From assembly GCF_020171985.1 (NCBI RefSeq), contig NZ_JAIVAL010000015.1, positions 57,549-121,548 of the forward strand: a stretch of 64,000 nt of DNA, read 5' to 3'. Origin of the DNA: Halobacillus halophilus. GTDB taxonomy: Bacteria > Bacillota > Bacilli > Bacillales > Halobacillaceae. Made by a program: the position numbers and the translations under genes. Below, in pieces: positions 1 to 8,483 of this stretch (the first letter of the stretch is position 1; every line of letters begins with the position of its first letter). The notes below the pieces were generated by a model that searched no databases, had not been told where the DNA came from, and saw nothing but the letters and a program-made list of their open reading frames with translations.

Positions 1-354
1 GTAAGGTTAGATAAGAAGGGAAACGACCTTCACTTTTCGAGCCGTAGAATTTATCCCGGAATGCCCTCCTCTCAATTTCACGCACGGTTTAAGATTTCAA
101 ATTCCATCCACACTTATAAAACTGGTTCTCTCATGAACTGGTTAACGGAGAGATATGTGTTATGGACGGTACGTGGCTCTTCTGTTTATAAAGGTCCTAT
201 TGATCACAAACACTGGGAACTTCAACCTGCTGAAAGTAATATTGTTATGAATGAAATTGTGGAATTCCTGCCAGACTTAATCTTTCTGCAACAGCCAATC
301 ACCTGCTATTCAAAATCTTTAGAGGTGTATCTCTACCCTTTTCATAAGGTATAA
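1..354 (+). CDS. DUF2071 (YqjF-like) protein, C-terminal part
   Basis: The reading frame is open from the first base of the window, so the N-terminus lies outside it; an apparent ATG at 61 is internal. The last ~117 residues carry the pattern typical of the end of DUF2071/YqjF proteins: an LTERY..WTVRG segment, then a short charged stretch (GPIDHKHW) and LQPAE. The family is widespread in Bacillaceae and has no established function. It is followed by a promoter and operator for the next gene, so it is probably the end of a separate transcript. Family assignment is fairly confident; function is unknown. Confidence 0.7.
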   Translation, partial: VRLDKKGNDLHFSSRRIYPGMPSSQFHARFKISNSIHTYKTGSLMNWLTERYVLWTVRGSSVYKGPIDHKHWELQPAESNIVMNEIVEFLPDLIFLQQPITCYSKSLEVYLYPFHKV

Positions 355-363
355 ACCTGTAAA

Positions 364-410
364 TTGACATGAGGAGCAAATAAAGATAACATTTATCTTG
401 AATTCGAGAT
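364..410 (+). promoter_or_regulatory. Promoter and MhqR-like operator of the dioxygenase gene
   Basis: A consensus -35 TTGACA (364-369) is followed after 17 bp by a weak -10 TAACAT (387-392). Just downstream, 395-410 reads ATCTTGAATTCGAGAT, an inverted repeat with one mismatch that agrees with the B. subtilis MhqR operator as I remember it (ATCTcgAAttcgAGAT type). Its place at the transcription start fits repression. MhqR is a MarR-type repressor released by quinones; in B. subtilis it controls ring-cleaving dioxygenases of the kind encoded next. Confidence 0.65.
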
Positions 411-450
411 TATAGTTCGTAACGTTTTATTAATAAAGGAGGCCGCTTCC

Positions 451-1410
451 ATGAATATTAAAGGAATCCATCACGTCTCAGCGATAACAGCGAACGCAAG
501 TGCAAATTATGACTTTTATACAAATGTATTGGGGATGCGCCTGGTTAAAAAAACAGTCAATCAGGATGATCCTTCCATGTACCACTTATTTTACGCGGAT
601 GAAGCTGGATCCCCGGGAACGGATTTAACTTTTTTTGAGATTAAACGTGCAGGTCATACCTACCCTGGATCTCAGAGCATTTCTACTACCTCTCTTCGTG
701 TACCAAATGATGAGTCTCTACACTTCTGGAAAGAAAGACTCGATCAATATGAGGTTAAGCGAGGTTCTATCGAAGAAAAAGCAGGCAGGAAAGAAATCTC
801 TTTCCTAGATCCTGAAGGCCAGCGTTTAAAGCTGATTTCAGACGAATTTAATCAAGGGGTTTCTGGTGGAATTCCCTGGTCAAAAGGCCCCGTCCCTGAA
901 CAGTACGGAATACTCGGCCTGGGTCCTGTATATCTGACCGTTACCGATGCGGCACTTACCAAAGCGGTTTTGATGGACACTTTAGGTTTTCGTGAACTGG
1001 AGCACCCTGCACCAGATTGGCATGCTTTTGAAACGGGAGAAGGCGGAAACGGCGCCCGTGTTTACGTAGAGGAACAACCTGATTGGAAACGTGAAAAACC
1101 CGGACGCGGCAGTGTTCACCACGTGGCTTTTAGAGTAGAAGATGAACAAGAACTGGAGAAATGGAAAGCAAAGATCCAGGATGCTGGCTTCCCAAATTCA
1201 GGTATAGTAGATCGCTACTATTTTAAATCTCTTTATTTTAGAGAACCCAATCATATATTATTTGAACTGGCTACAGACGGTCCAGGCTTTGACACGGATG
1301 AAGATAAAGAACATCTAGGAGAAACTCTGGCCCTGCCTCCATTCCTTGAAGAAAAGCGTAGAAAAATTGAAGATCGTTTAACCCCGCTCGTCACTTCTAA
1401 TCCTAAATAA
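451..1410 (+). CDS. VOC-family ring-cleaving dioxygenase (MhqO/MhqA-like)
   Basis: A 319-residue protein with two glyoxalase/extradiol-dioxygenase (VOC) repeats. The metal ligands of the family are visible as His7/His8 in the first strand (GIHHVS), the His pair near 223-224 (SVHHVAF) and Glu272 (LFELATDGPGF). Length and motifs match Firmicute MhqO/MhqA/MhqE proteins, thought to open hydroquinone- or catechol-type rings during quinone detoxification in the cytoplasm. The start follows AAAGGAGG. The gene stands alone between an MhqR-like operator and a strong terminator, which supports a quinone-response role. The real substrate cannot be read from sequence. Confidence 0.85.
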   Translation: MNIKGIHHVSAITANASANYDFYTNVLGMRLVKKTVNQDDPSMYHLFYADEAGSPGTDLTFFEIKRAGHTYPGSQSISTTSLRVPNDESLHFWKERLDQYEVKRGSIEEKAGRKEISFLDPEGQRLKLISDEFNQGVSGGIPWSKGPVPEQYGILGLGPVYLTVTDAALTKAVLMDTLGFRELEHPAPDWHAFETGEGGNGARVYVEEQPDWKREKPGRGSVHHVAFRVEDEQELEKWKAKIQDAGFPNSGIVDRYYFKSLYFREPNHILFELATDGPGFDTDEDKEHLGETLALPPFLEEKRRKIEDRLTPLVTSNPK

Positions 1411-1415
1411 ACGTA

Positions 1416-1448
1416 AAAGACGGCGATCCTTTTAAGATCGCCGTCTTT
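1416..1448. terminator. Bidirectional terminator between dioxygenase and aconitase genes
   Basis: A 13-bp perfect stem (1416-1428 with 1436-1448) with a 7-nt loop, flanked by A and T runs on both sides. It can end both convergent transcripts. Confidence 0.85.
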
Positions 1449-1456
1449 ATTACATA

Positions 1457-3406
1457 TTATTTTTCTAAGCGATTTTTAACCCAGTTAATCAAACCGCCCA
1501 TTTGCATGATTTCGATTTGACGTTCAGATAGTGCATGTTCTAGTTTTAAGGTTTTGTCCTTACCTTTCACTTCTACTTCTACTTGGTTTGATTGTTTAAT
1601 ACCATCTCTCAATCCTTTAAACACTAGAACATCCCCTTGTTCCAGCTCCTCCAAGTCCTGTTCATTCACAAATGTTAACGGAAGCACTCCAAAGTTGGCC
1701 AGGTTTTGCCAATGAATTCGGGCAAAGTCCTTCACAATGGCTACTTTCAGACCTAAATATTTTGGTGCAAGAGCAGCATGTTCACGGCTTGAACCTTGAC
1801 CATAGTTCATTCCTGCGACAACCGCGTGACCGCCTTGATCACGGATTTCCATGGCACGATCGTGGTAAGTTTCATCTACGATTTCGAATGTGAACTTACT
1901 AATCTCAGGCAGATTACTGCGGTATGGTAATACTCTGGCACCGCCTGCTAAAATTTCATCTGTAGAAATATCATTGCCCATTTTCAGTAAGATTGGAAGT
2001 TCCATTTCATTCGGAAGCTCATCCATCTCAGGAATAGACGCAATGTTTGGCCCTTTTACTAGTTCCACTTCTTTCGCTTTTTCATAAGGAAGTGGATCAT
2101 CCAGAAGCCTTGTATCAATGGTTGGCTCTTCCAGCTCTTTAATAGATGGATAATCGAAGTCTGACTTTCTAGGGTCCGTAATTTTCCCTGTCAAAGCTGA
2201 CACGGCAGCTACTTCCGGACTGCATAAGAACACACTGTCTTCTTTTGTACCTGAGCGGCCTGGGAAGTTCCTTGGTGTCGTACGTAAGCTGTTACGTCCC
2301 GTGGCAGGTGCCTGTCCCATTCCAATACAACCATTACAACCTGCCTGGTGCAAACGGCCTCCAGATTGCAGGAAGTTAGCTATATGTCCTTCCTGAGAAA
2401 GATCAATCAGCATTTGTCTTGATGTTGGATTCAAGTCAAAGGATACACCGTCTGCAATTCTGCGTCCCTCCACTATCTTAGAGGCAACTGCGAAATCACG
2501 GTATCCTGGATTGGCTGATGAACCAATATAAGATTGATAAATAGATTCTCCTTCTACTTCTTCAATAGGTACTACGTTTCCTGGGCTGGACGGTTTAGCA
2601 ATCATTGGTCCAAGTTCAGATAAGTTTAGTTCATCATGAACATCATAAGAAGCTCCATCATCTGCTTTTAACTCAATCCAGTCATCCTCACGACCTTGCA
2701 GTTTCATGAATCTCTTCGTCTCTTCGTCGGATGGGAAGACTGTTCCTGTAGCTCCAAGTTCTGCACCCATGTTTGCAATCACGTGACGATCCATTGCCGT
2801 TAAATTTTTGAGACCTGGACCGTAGTATTCAAATACATGGTTAGTAGCGCCTTTCACACCATGTCTTCTCAACATTTCAAGAATCGCATCTTTAGCACTT
2901 ACCCAATCAGGGAATTCTCCTGTAACTTTAACGCCCCACACTTTAGGCATTTTCACATAGAAAGGTTCTCCTGCAATAGCCATCGCAACATCGATTCCGC
3001 CTGCTCCCATGGCAAGCATGCCCATACATCCATTGGCACAAGTGTGACTGTCGGACCCAAGTAATGTTTTACCAGGCGTAGCCAGGCGCTGCATGTGCAC
3101 GGGGTGGCTCACTCCGTTACCAGGACGGCTGAAATGAAGACCGAATCGTTTAGCTGCACTTTCTAAGAATAAGTGGTCATCAGGGTTCTTACTGTCTTCC
3201 TGAATTAAGTTATGGTCAACGTATTGAGCAGAAGCCTCTGTCTGGGCACGTTCAATCCCCATAGCTTCCAGTTCAAGCATAACCATTGTACCTGTAGCAT
3301 CTTGTGTTAAAGTCTGATCAATTTTCAATCCAATTTCAGTTCCCGGGGTCATTTCCCCTTTGACTAAATGATCTTTAATCAGCTTTTGTGTGACATTATA
3401 ACTCAC
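1457..3406 (-). CDS. Aconitate hydratase, short (Aquifex-type) form
   Basis: A 649-residue aconitase, converting citrate to isocitrate through a [4Fe-4S] cluster in the TCA cycle. Cluster ligands are Cys123 (SDSHTC), Cys357 and Cys360 (GCNGCIGMG); the C-terminal swivel domain has YGQGSSREHAA. The protein is much shorter than the ~900-residue IRP/AcnA-type CitB of B. subtilis and fits the compact aconitase subfamily first described from Aquifex. The start is GTG at 3406 behind AAGGAGG. It is transcribed alone. A sister dehydratase such as homoaconitase or isopropylmalate isomerase is possible, but fusion of both domains and the length favour aconitase. Confidence 0.85.
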   Translation of the reverse strand: MSYNVTQKLIKDHLVKGEMTPGTEIGLKIDQTLTQDATGTMVMLELEAMGIERAQTEASAQYVDHNLIQEDSKNPDDHLFLESAAKRFGLHFSRPGNGVSHPVHMQRLATPGKTLLGSDSHTCANGCMGMLAMGAGGIDVAMAIAGEPFYVKMPKVWGVKVTGEFPDWVSAKDAILEMLRRHGVKGATNHVFEYYGPGLKNLTAMDRHVIANMGAELGATGTVFPSDEETKRFMKLQGREDDWIELKADDGASYDVHDELNLSELGPMIAKPSSPGNVVPIEEVEGESIYQSYIGSSANPGYRDFAVASKIVEGRRIADGVSFDLNPTSRQMLIDLSQEGHIANFLQSGGRLHQAGCNGCIGMGQAPATGRNSLRTTPRNFPGRSGTKEDSVFLCSPEVAAVSALTGKITDPRKSDFDYPSIKELEEPTIDTRLLDDPLPYEKAKEVELVKGPNIASIPEMDELPNEMELPILLKMGNDISTDEILAGGARVLPYRSNLPEISKFTFEIVDETYHDRAMEIRDQGGHAVVAGMNYGQGSSREHAALAPKYLGLKVAIVKDFARIHWQNLANFGVLPLTFVNEQDLEELEQGDVLVFKGLRDGIKQSNQVEVEVKGKDKTLKLEHALSERQIEIMQMGGLINWVKNRLEK

Positions 3407-3719
3407 ACTTAATTCCTCCTTCTCACCAATTTAATAGGTAGTTTCTTGAGGTATCTAAGTAATCCTATACTTTTTATACCCTAAATACTGGTCCTTTACT
3501 CGTAGAATTGGTCGTCTCCTGGTTAAAAATAGAATATTCTCTACTATTTATAATCATGTGACTGGGCTTTTTAATCGAGGTTTCGTGAAATGTACCAGAT
3601 TAATTTCAGTTAAAGGTACCCACTATGACAGATTCATGATCCGAAAACTCACTGAGTTTTGTGAAGAAAAGCACCCGGGCAAAACGACTATAATTACTAT
3701 CGTAACTAATTAAAAAAGA
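3407..3719. other. Intergenic stretch with a possible short gene remnant
   Basis: Between the aconitase start and the protease terminator there is no convincing gene. The aconitase promoter must lie in the first ~100 bp. One plus-strand frame is open for 51 codons (GTG 3558 to TAA 3713) and reads like protein in its second half (KLTEFCEEKHPGKTT), but it has no ribosome binding site and I recognise no family. It may be the tail of a lost gene. Confidence 0.3.
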
Positions 3720-3740
3720 AAGGAGCTTATTCAGCTCCTT
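3720..3740 (-). terminator. Terminator of the neutral protease gene
   Basis: Stem AAGGAGCT / AGCTCCTT with a 5-nt loop, followed on the minus strand by CTTTCTTTTTT. It lies 17 bp past the protease stop. Confidence 0.8.
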
Positions 3741-3756
3741 CCTTTCTACTTTTCGT

Positions 3757-5343
3757 TTAATATACCCCTACATTGCTCCAGGCATTCCCAACAGCGTTCG
3801 CTGCCTGAGATCCATAAAGATCCTGAGCTGATTGAATGAGAGCCTGACGCGCGTTTGAGAAATTACTGCTTGGCGTTAAATAAACGGTTAAAGCCCGGTA
3901 ATAAATATCTTCCGCTTTGGATATTCCTATGTTGTTAATCGTATAATAAGCTGCTTTGTTTGGAATACCACTATTAATATGAACTCCGCCCCAGTCTCCA
4001 GATTCTGTATTAGGAAGGTTACGGTATTCATTCATATGGTCCGGCTGATTGTACGCATTTGGATTGGAAAGAGAACGCAATGCATCGCCTGAGGTTCCTG
4101 GAGTGTACACATCTTCTCCCATTAACCAATCTTCTGAATCCACAAAGAAACCGAACACATCGGAGAATGATTCATTTAATGCACCGGACTGATTTTCATA
4201 TACTAGTTCAGCTGTTGTATCAGTTACAGCATGAGTTAATTCGTGAGCTACAATATCATCAGCGCCAGACAAGTAAGTAAACGTCGAACCATCACCGTCG
4301 CCGTAAATCATTTGATTTCCAGTCCAAGCCGCATTATTGTAATTTGATCCATAATGAACGGTGGAACGAATATCAGATCCTTGATTGTCATAGCTGACCC
4401 TTCCGAATGTATCATAATAGTAATCAAAAACTTCTCCTGCATAGTAATGAGCATCTACCGCTGCTTTCTGCCTTTCACTGTAGAATGTATTACCGGAATC
4501 CGTAACATAATAACCAGGCAGGCTGCTATATTGCCCTCCGTAATTATCAAACGTTTCAATAACTCCATTCATAGGTTTTGTTGTATCAAATAAGTAGTAA
4601 GTGTTATTGTAAGCATACGTGTTCAGCGTTTTAGAATCACCTAGCACCCCCGTACCTGTACCAGAAGCTTCATGAACCACATTTGCCGCTTTTAATACTT
4701 CTCCATTTTCAGCATTAATATAAATCTGCCAATTCGCAGGGTATGGCTGAGAAAATTGGAGTTCCACGTGATAAGCTAATGTATACTCCCCATCTTGGTG
4801 ATGCACGACAAGATTAGAGTTTTCCGTTAGGGTTTCAAAATCCTTACCAAGTTCGCTTTTTTGAACTTTATCAGCTTCTTCCCTGGTAACATCAATATGG
4901 TTCCATGCTAGATTAATAGATTCTTTCTGGTTCAATTCCTTCAACTGCTTCACTTTTTCTGGAGCGTCCTCATGAAATTCACCATTAACTGCAGTAACGG
5001 CTCCGTTCGAATCTGTATGTACCATAACTTTTGCATTAGCTATCGGGACATTTCCAACAGTTCTCTGATAAGTATAGTGAGTCATTCCGACCTCATCTTT
5101 TTCCTTTTTAACTAAATATAAATCCTTATTTGGATTAAAATTGAAATCCTGCCGCTTCTGTTTAAAGAATTCTTTTACAGCTTTATCGCTCTTGATCTTA
5201 GATCCTTTCAAGTTCTCTGTTATAAATTCCGAAGAAGCCTCTTTGTTTTTAATACCTGAACTATCTTCGGCATTAGCTAATGTCCCGCCAGACACTAAGC
5301 TTGTCCCTAGTACAAACGCAGCTGTTACTGATTTCCAGTTCAT
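3757..5343 (-). CDS. npr: Bacillolysin-type neutral metalloprotease (M4, thermolysin family)
   Basis: A secreted pre-pro zinc endopeptidase of 528 residues. A signal peptide runs to about residue 25, then the FTP/PepSY propeptide (to about 225) and the M4 catalytic domain. The zinc site is HELTH near 367-371 with the third ligand Glu about 20 residues later (GALNESFSDV); HVNS-type active-site residues appear as GGVHINSGI. The start was set at 5343 because AGGAGGGATTCG precedes that ATG; an upstream in-frame ATG at 5376 has no ribosome site. It is divergent from an NprR-like regulator, matching the known link between NprR-type quorum sensing and neutral protease in the B. cereus group. Very likely an extracellular nutrient-scavenging protease. 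Confidence 0.93.
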   Translation of the reverse strand: MNWKSVTAAFVLGTSLVSGGTLANAEDSSGIKNKEASSEFITENLKGSKIKSDKAVKEFFKQKRQDFNFNPNKDLYLVKKEKDEVGMTHYTYQRTVGNVPIANAKVMVHTDSNGAVTAVNGEFHEDAPEKVKQLKELNQKESINLAWNHIDVTREEADKVQKSELGKDFETLTENSNLVVHHQDGEYTLAYHVELQFSQPYPANWQIYINAENGEVLKAANVVHEASGTGTGVLGDSKTLNTYAYNNTYYLFDTTKPMNGVIETFDNYGGQYSSLPGYYVTDSGNTFYSERQKAAVDAHYYAGEVFDYYYDTFGRVSYDNQGSDIRSTVHYGSNYNNAAWTGNQMIYGDGDGSTFTYLSGADDIVAHELTHAVTDTTAELVYENQSGALNESFSDVFGFFVDSEDWLMGEDVYTPGTSGDALRSLSNPNAYNQPDHMNEYRNLPNTESGDWGGVHINSGIPNKAAYYTINNIGISKAEDIYYRALTVYLTPSSNFSNARQALIQSAQDLYGSQAANAVGNAWSNVGVY

Positions 5344-5359
5344 CGAATCCCTCCTATAT

Positions 5360-5386
5360 TTGTAATACAATTCCAATGTATCACAA
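5360..5386 (-). promoter_or_regulatory. Inverted repeat in the protease leader
   Basis: TTGTAATACA and TGTATCACAA form a 10-bp inverted repeat with one mismatch and a 7-nt spacer, ending just upstream of the protease ribosome site. It could be a protein operator (for example for NprR, ScoC or AbrB) or, in the mRNA, a 5' hairpin that stabilises the message or limits ribosome access. The sequence alone does not decide. Confidence 0.4.
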
Positions 5387-5568
5387 TATTCAGACGAATA
5401 TACTGTGAAAGTCAGGGGTCAAAATCCCCCTTAAAGCCTCTTTTTTTTCACGACTTGGGAAACACATGATTATTGTTGAAAATTCTCAATCGAACATGTA
5501 TTCTAAATATAGATTTGAAAGAGGCACACTCTTCCAAATCAACAGTTGATCAACTAGGTGTGTGGCCA

Positions 5569-6852
5569 ATGGAATATGGTAAAGTACTTCGATTTCATCG
5601 AGTCAAGCAGGGATTAACTCAAAACCAGCTGGCAGATGGAATTATCTCACCGGCGTATCTTTCCAAAATTGAGAATGATCAAACCGTTCCCGCGTTTGAA
5701 GTATTAGAATTGCTTTACGAGCGGCTAGGTCTTGATTTCCTTGAGACTTCATCCAACCATCCATCAAAGGAAAAGTTGAAGGAATGGTATGAAGCTATAG
5801 CTTTCAAACGTCAAGAAGACGCTCAGAAACTTAAAGAGGATATTCTCAATCAGAAAGAAACCCAGGAAAACCATCATTTGTATATTTTCTTCGAATTGTT
5901 TCGGATACGGCATCTTCTATTAGAAAATGAAGTAGACGAAGCTTATAAAGTTTGGGAAAATATCCGACAATACAAGGATACTTTTGATGAAGAGATGGAG
6001 TTCTATTATCATCTGGGTTCAGGACTCCTTAAGTACTATCAAGGAGATTTTGATAATTCATTCCAGGAATTAATGGAAGCTAAAAACTATAGTTCATCTA
6101 TTAAACTGGAAGACTGGGAATTCAGTGACCTTTATTATCTTCTTGCTTTAAGTACAAGTCAGGCCAACCACATATCTGCATCCGTATTTTATGTAGACCA
6201 GGCGTTGGAAATCTATCAAGCAAATTATGACTTATCAAAGAGTGCAGATTGTCACATTTTGCAAGGTATCAATTATAGTCGTTTAAAAAACTATGCAAAA
6301 GCACTCGAAAATTTTCATTTGGCGAGAAAAATAGCCACACAAACAAATGATACTCACCAACTTAAGCTTGTTTTTATTAATATTGCTGTCTTAGAATCAA
6401 GGGTGGAGAACCATGAAGCATCAATTCTAAATTATAAGAAAAGTCTAGAATATACAGATGAGCTGGGTTCTTCATTTGATATATTCGAACTTCTTAATAT
6501 TATTCATGGATTAATCCTTGAACATTATAGACTCGGTGATAGCAAAGGTTGCTTGGAATGGATTGAGAAAGGTAAAAGGAAACTTGAGTCCTTCCCTTCT
6601 GAAGCGCACGAGTATCATTTCGAAGTTTATTACAAATTCTTACAAAATAGCAATAATACTATAGAGTATCTTGAACATAGTGTTATTCCTTATTTTAAGG
6701 AAAAGAAAGAACATGTATATATTATTCGTTACGCTAAATTTCTAGCTGATTTGTTAGAACAACAGCGAATGTACAAAAGATCTTCAGAATATCTTAGGTT
6801 AGCAATTCAATTGTTAAATAAACATTCTCACTTAGGAGGTATTATGTTATGA
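5569..6852 (+). CDS. nprR: NprR-like HTH/TPR peptide-sensing transcription regulator
   Basis: About 427 residues. Residues 1-60 form an XRE-type helix-turn-helix (GLTQNQLADGIISPAYLSKIEN); the rest is all-helical with repeated TPR-like segments (for example YYHLGSGLLKYYQGDF, HILQGINYSRLKNYAKAL). This is the layout of RNPP regulators (Rap, NprR, PlcR), which bind short re-imported peptides in the TPR superhelix. The ATG at 5569 begins the HTH directly; an earlier ATG at 5473 adds 32 unrelated residues. Its stop codon overlaps the start of a small exported-peptide gene (ATGA), and a neutral protease is divergent. The NprR assignment rests on this context plus architecture; whether it also acts as a Rap-like phosphatase is unknown. 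Confidence 0.82.
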   Translation: MEYGKVLRFHRVKQGLTQNQLADGIISPAYLSKIENDQTVPAFEVLELLYERLGLDFLETSSNHPSKEKLKEWYEAIAFKRQEDAQKLKEDILNQKETQENHHLYIFFELFRIRHLLLENEVDEAYKVWENIRQYKDTFDEEMEFYYHLGSGLLKYYQGDFDNSFQELMEAKNYSSSIKLEDWEFSDLYYLLALSTSQANHISASVFYVDQALEIYQANYDLSKSADCHILQGINYSRLKNYAKALENFHLARKIATQTNDTHQLKLVFINIAVLESRVENHEASILNYKKSLEYTDELGSSFDIFELLNIIHGLILEHYRLGDSKGCLEWIEKGKRKLESFPSEAHEYHFEVYYKFLQNSNNTIEYLEHSVIPYFKEKKEHVYIIRYAKFLADLLEQQRMYKRSSEYLRLAIQLLNKHSHLGGIML

Positions 6853-6974
6853 AAAAGCTCATCGCATTTGTTGCTGTCCTTGGGTTTGTTGCTTCTATTG
6901 CAGCCCCATTAACACAGGATAGTGCAGTAGAAACCTACCCAAGACCACTAGTAGCTGAAGTTGAAGAAGTTTAA
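6849..6974 (+). CDS. nprX: Small exported peptide, candidate NprX-like pheromone precursor
   Basis: A 41-residue gene. ATG 6849 overlaps the regulator stop TGA (ATGA), with TTAGGAGGT about 9 bases upstream, so translation is coupled. The product has a classic Sec signal (MKKLIAFVAVLGFVASIAA) and a short acidic tail containing ETYPRPLVAEVEEV. Size, position and signal peptide are those of Phr/NprX/PapR signalling peptides, which are exported, trimmed to 5-8 residues and re-imported by an oligopeptide permease. The likely active core lies around YPRPLV, but the exact mature peptide is inference. The tail does not resemble the SKPDIVG of B. cereus NprX, so the specificity would differ. Confidence 0.75.
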   Translation: MKKLIAFVAVLGFVASIAAPLTQDSAVETYPRPLVAEVEEV

Positions 6975-7040
6975 GATTTGTTTTTCATTATTTATGTGTA
7001 ATTAGCACCTCCCCTAATCCTATACCTATACAATTTTTCG

Positions 7041-7062
7041 CCTCTGCCCCTTGTGGCAGAGG
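7041..7062 (+). terminator. Terminator of the nprR-nprX transcript
   Basis: Perfect 8-bp stem CCTCTGCC / GGCAGAGG with a 6-nt loop, followed by a T-rich run. It closes the two-gene unit. Confidence 0.85.
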
Positions 7063-7095
7063 TATTTTTTTTTATTACGGAAAAGAGGTTCTAAA

Positions 7096-7755
7096 GTGAA
7101 AATCATCGGGATCGATTTGTCTGGACCCTCCAACCATAAAGATACAGCTGCTGCGGTTTGCCGTGAAGAACATGATCAATTATTCATAGAAGACCTTCAC
7201 ACAGGATTATCGGATCAAGCCCTACTCTCCCTTATTTCTGAGCAAGCAAAAAAGAATAATAAAATTTATATCGGAATTGATGCTCCCTTATCCTACCAGG
7301 ATGGCGGAGGTGATAGAGAAACTGACCGAGAGTTAAGAAGTTACGCGAAGCACCTGGGAGTTAAGCCAGGCTCTATTATGCCGCCCACCCTCACGAGAAT
7401 GATTTACTTAACGGCAAGAGGTATTCACCTTGCCCATATGATCAAAAATTCATTACCTGATAAAGTTGAAATTGTCGAGGTTCACCCCGGTATAGCTCTT
7501 GCTTCCCGGTTACCTATTGAAGACAGACCACAGGCAGTTCTTTATAAAAAAGATGAACAAAGCAGAAAATTTGTTCATAGGTGGTTATCAGAAGTGTATT
7601 TCCCATTGGCTGACCAAGTTGAAGACTCCTCTACCCACCAATTAGATGCCTGCCTGGCTGCTCTCGCTTGCTGGCATTGGTCCAGTGCAGCCAAATTACC
7701 GGCTTGGCATATGCCGGCGCAACCTCCCCACCATCCCTTCCCTTTTTCCTGTTAA
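7096..7755 (+). CDS. DUF429 domain protein (RNase H-like fold)
   Basis: About 219 residues from a GTG at 7096 (AAGAGG upstream); the upstream ATG at 7051 lies in the preceding terminator region. The N-terminus KIIGIDLSG is the first strand of an RNase H-like fold with an acidic residue, followed by IGIDAPLS, EVHPGIAL and a final LDACLAALA, the usual DUF429 signature. Proteins of this family are predicted nucleases or phosphotransferases with no settled function. It is a single gene between two terminators. Confidence 0.75.
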   Translation: MKIIGIDLSGPSNHKDTAAAVCREEHDQLFIEDLHTGLSDQALLSLISEQAKKNNKIYIGIDAPLSYQDGGGDRETDRELRSYAKHLGVKPGSIMPPTLTRMIYLTARGIHLAHMIKNSLPDKVEIVEVHPGIALASRLPIEDRPQAVLYKKDEQSRKFVHRWLSEVYFPLADQVEDSSTHQLDACLAALACWHWSSAAKLPAWHMPAQPPHHPFPFSC

Positions 7756-7759
7756 AAAA

Positions 7760-7780
7760 AGCAGCACGTAATGTGCTGCT
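7760..7780. terminator. Bidirectional terminator
   Basis: Stem AGCAGCAC / GTGCTGCT with A and T runs on both sides, between the convergent DUF429 and DUF6933-like genes. Confidence 0.85.
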
Positions 7781-7785
7781 TTTTT

Positions 7786-8289
7786 CTACTCTTCGAAATA
7801 CCTTTGGAAGGTGTAAAGAGGAGTTTGGCCATCAAGAGCCTTGAATATCATCCGATTATTCTTTTGATTAATTGTTACCGCATCAATATCTTTATACTCT
7901 GTGTTTTTCGCTTGTTGTTCGATACTCGCCTTTACTTCATTCATTAATCCTAATGTTTGACGGCTGCTCGTTTTTGTATAAACAATTTCCTGGGAGGCGT
8001 CTAACATCTTTTCAGCGATCGATTCTTCAATACCAAGTGTTTGAAACAGCTGGTTCATGGATCCTTTTATTACATTATCAATATTTTCAAACTGAGGACT
8101 TTCCAATCCAAACAACGTAAGATTTAATGCTGTCCTATTATTCATTAAAATTAAGCATTTACGCCCATTCACCTTAATAATATTAGCTTGCCATTGGTAT
8201 ATCTGAGGTATCTGTTCATATTCTTCTGTACTTTCAATTGTCTTATCTATATGACTTTGTAACTTTTTCGTAGCTCCGATAACAAACAA
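7786..8289 (-). CDS. DUF6933-like hypothetical protein
   Basis: About 167 residues, no signal or membrane segments. The N-terminus has GATKKLQ, and WQANIIKVNGRKCLILMNNRT follows, resembling the DUF6933 family of unknown function (TKKL..., W.a.....gRK.lL.mN). The start is uncertain: ATG at 8304 has no ribosome site of its own, while AGGAG lies inside its first codons and is well placed for the TTG at 8289, chosen here. The gene is alone, and nothing in its context suggests a role. Confidence 0.6.
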   Translation of the reverse strand: MFVIGATKKLQSHIDKTIESTEEYEQIPQIYQWQANIIKVNGRKCLILMNNRTALNLTLFGLESPQFENIDNVIKGSMNQLFQTLGIEESIAEKMLDASQEIVYTKTSSRQTLGLMNEVKASIEQQAKNTEYKDIDAVTINQKNNRMIFKALDGQTPLYTFQRYFEE

Positions 8290-8456
8290 AACGATTCTCC
8301 TCATCTTATTAATATACGTTCATTGTAACAGTTTCTGCTGGTATTCCCTACTGGGATCACCTGTGTATTTAATAACTAATTCTTCCTTTTCTCTACTGAG
8401 CGAACAATATTCTTAAAATAACCATGAGATTACCGGCTTTATTAGAATAGACAAAA

Positions 8457-8483
8457 AAGAAGAACCGCTAAACGGTTCTTCTT
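8457..8483 (-). terminator. Terminator of the trehalose operon
   Basis: An 11-bp perfect stem (AAAGAAGAACCG type arms) with a 5-nt loop, followed on the minus strand by TTTTTTG. It abuts the treR stop. Confidence 0.85.
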
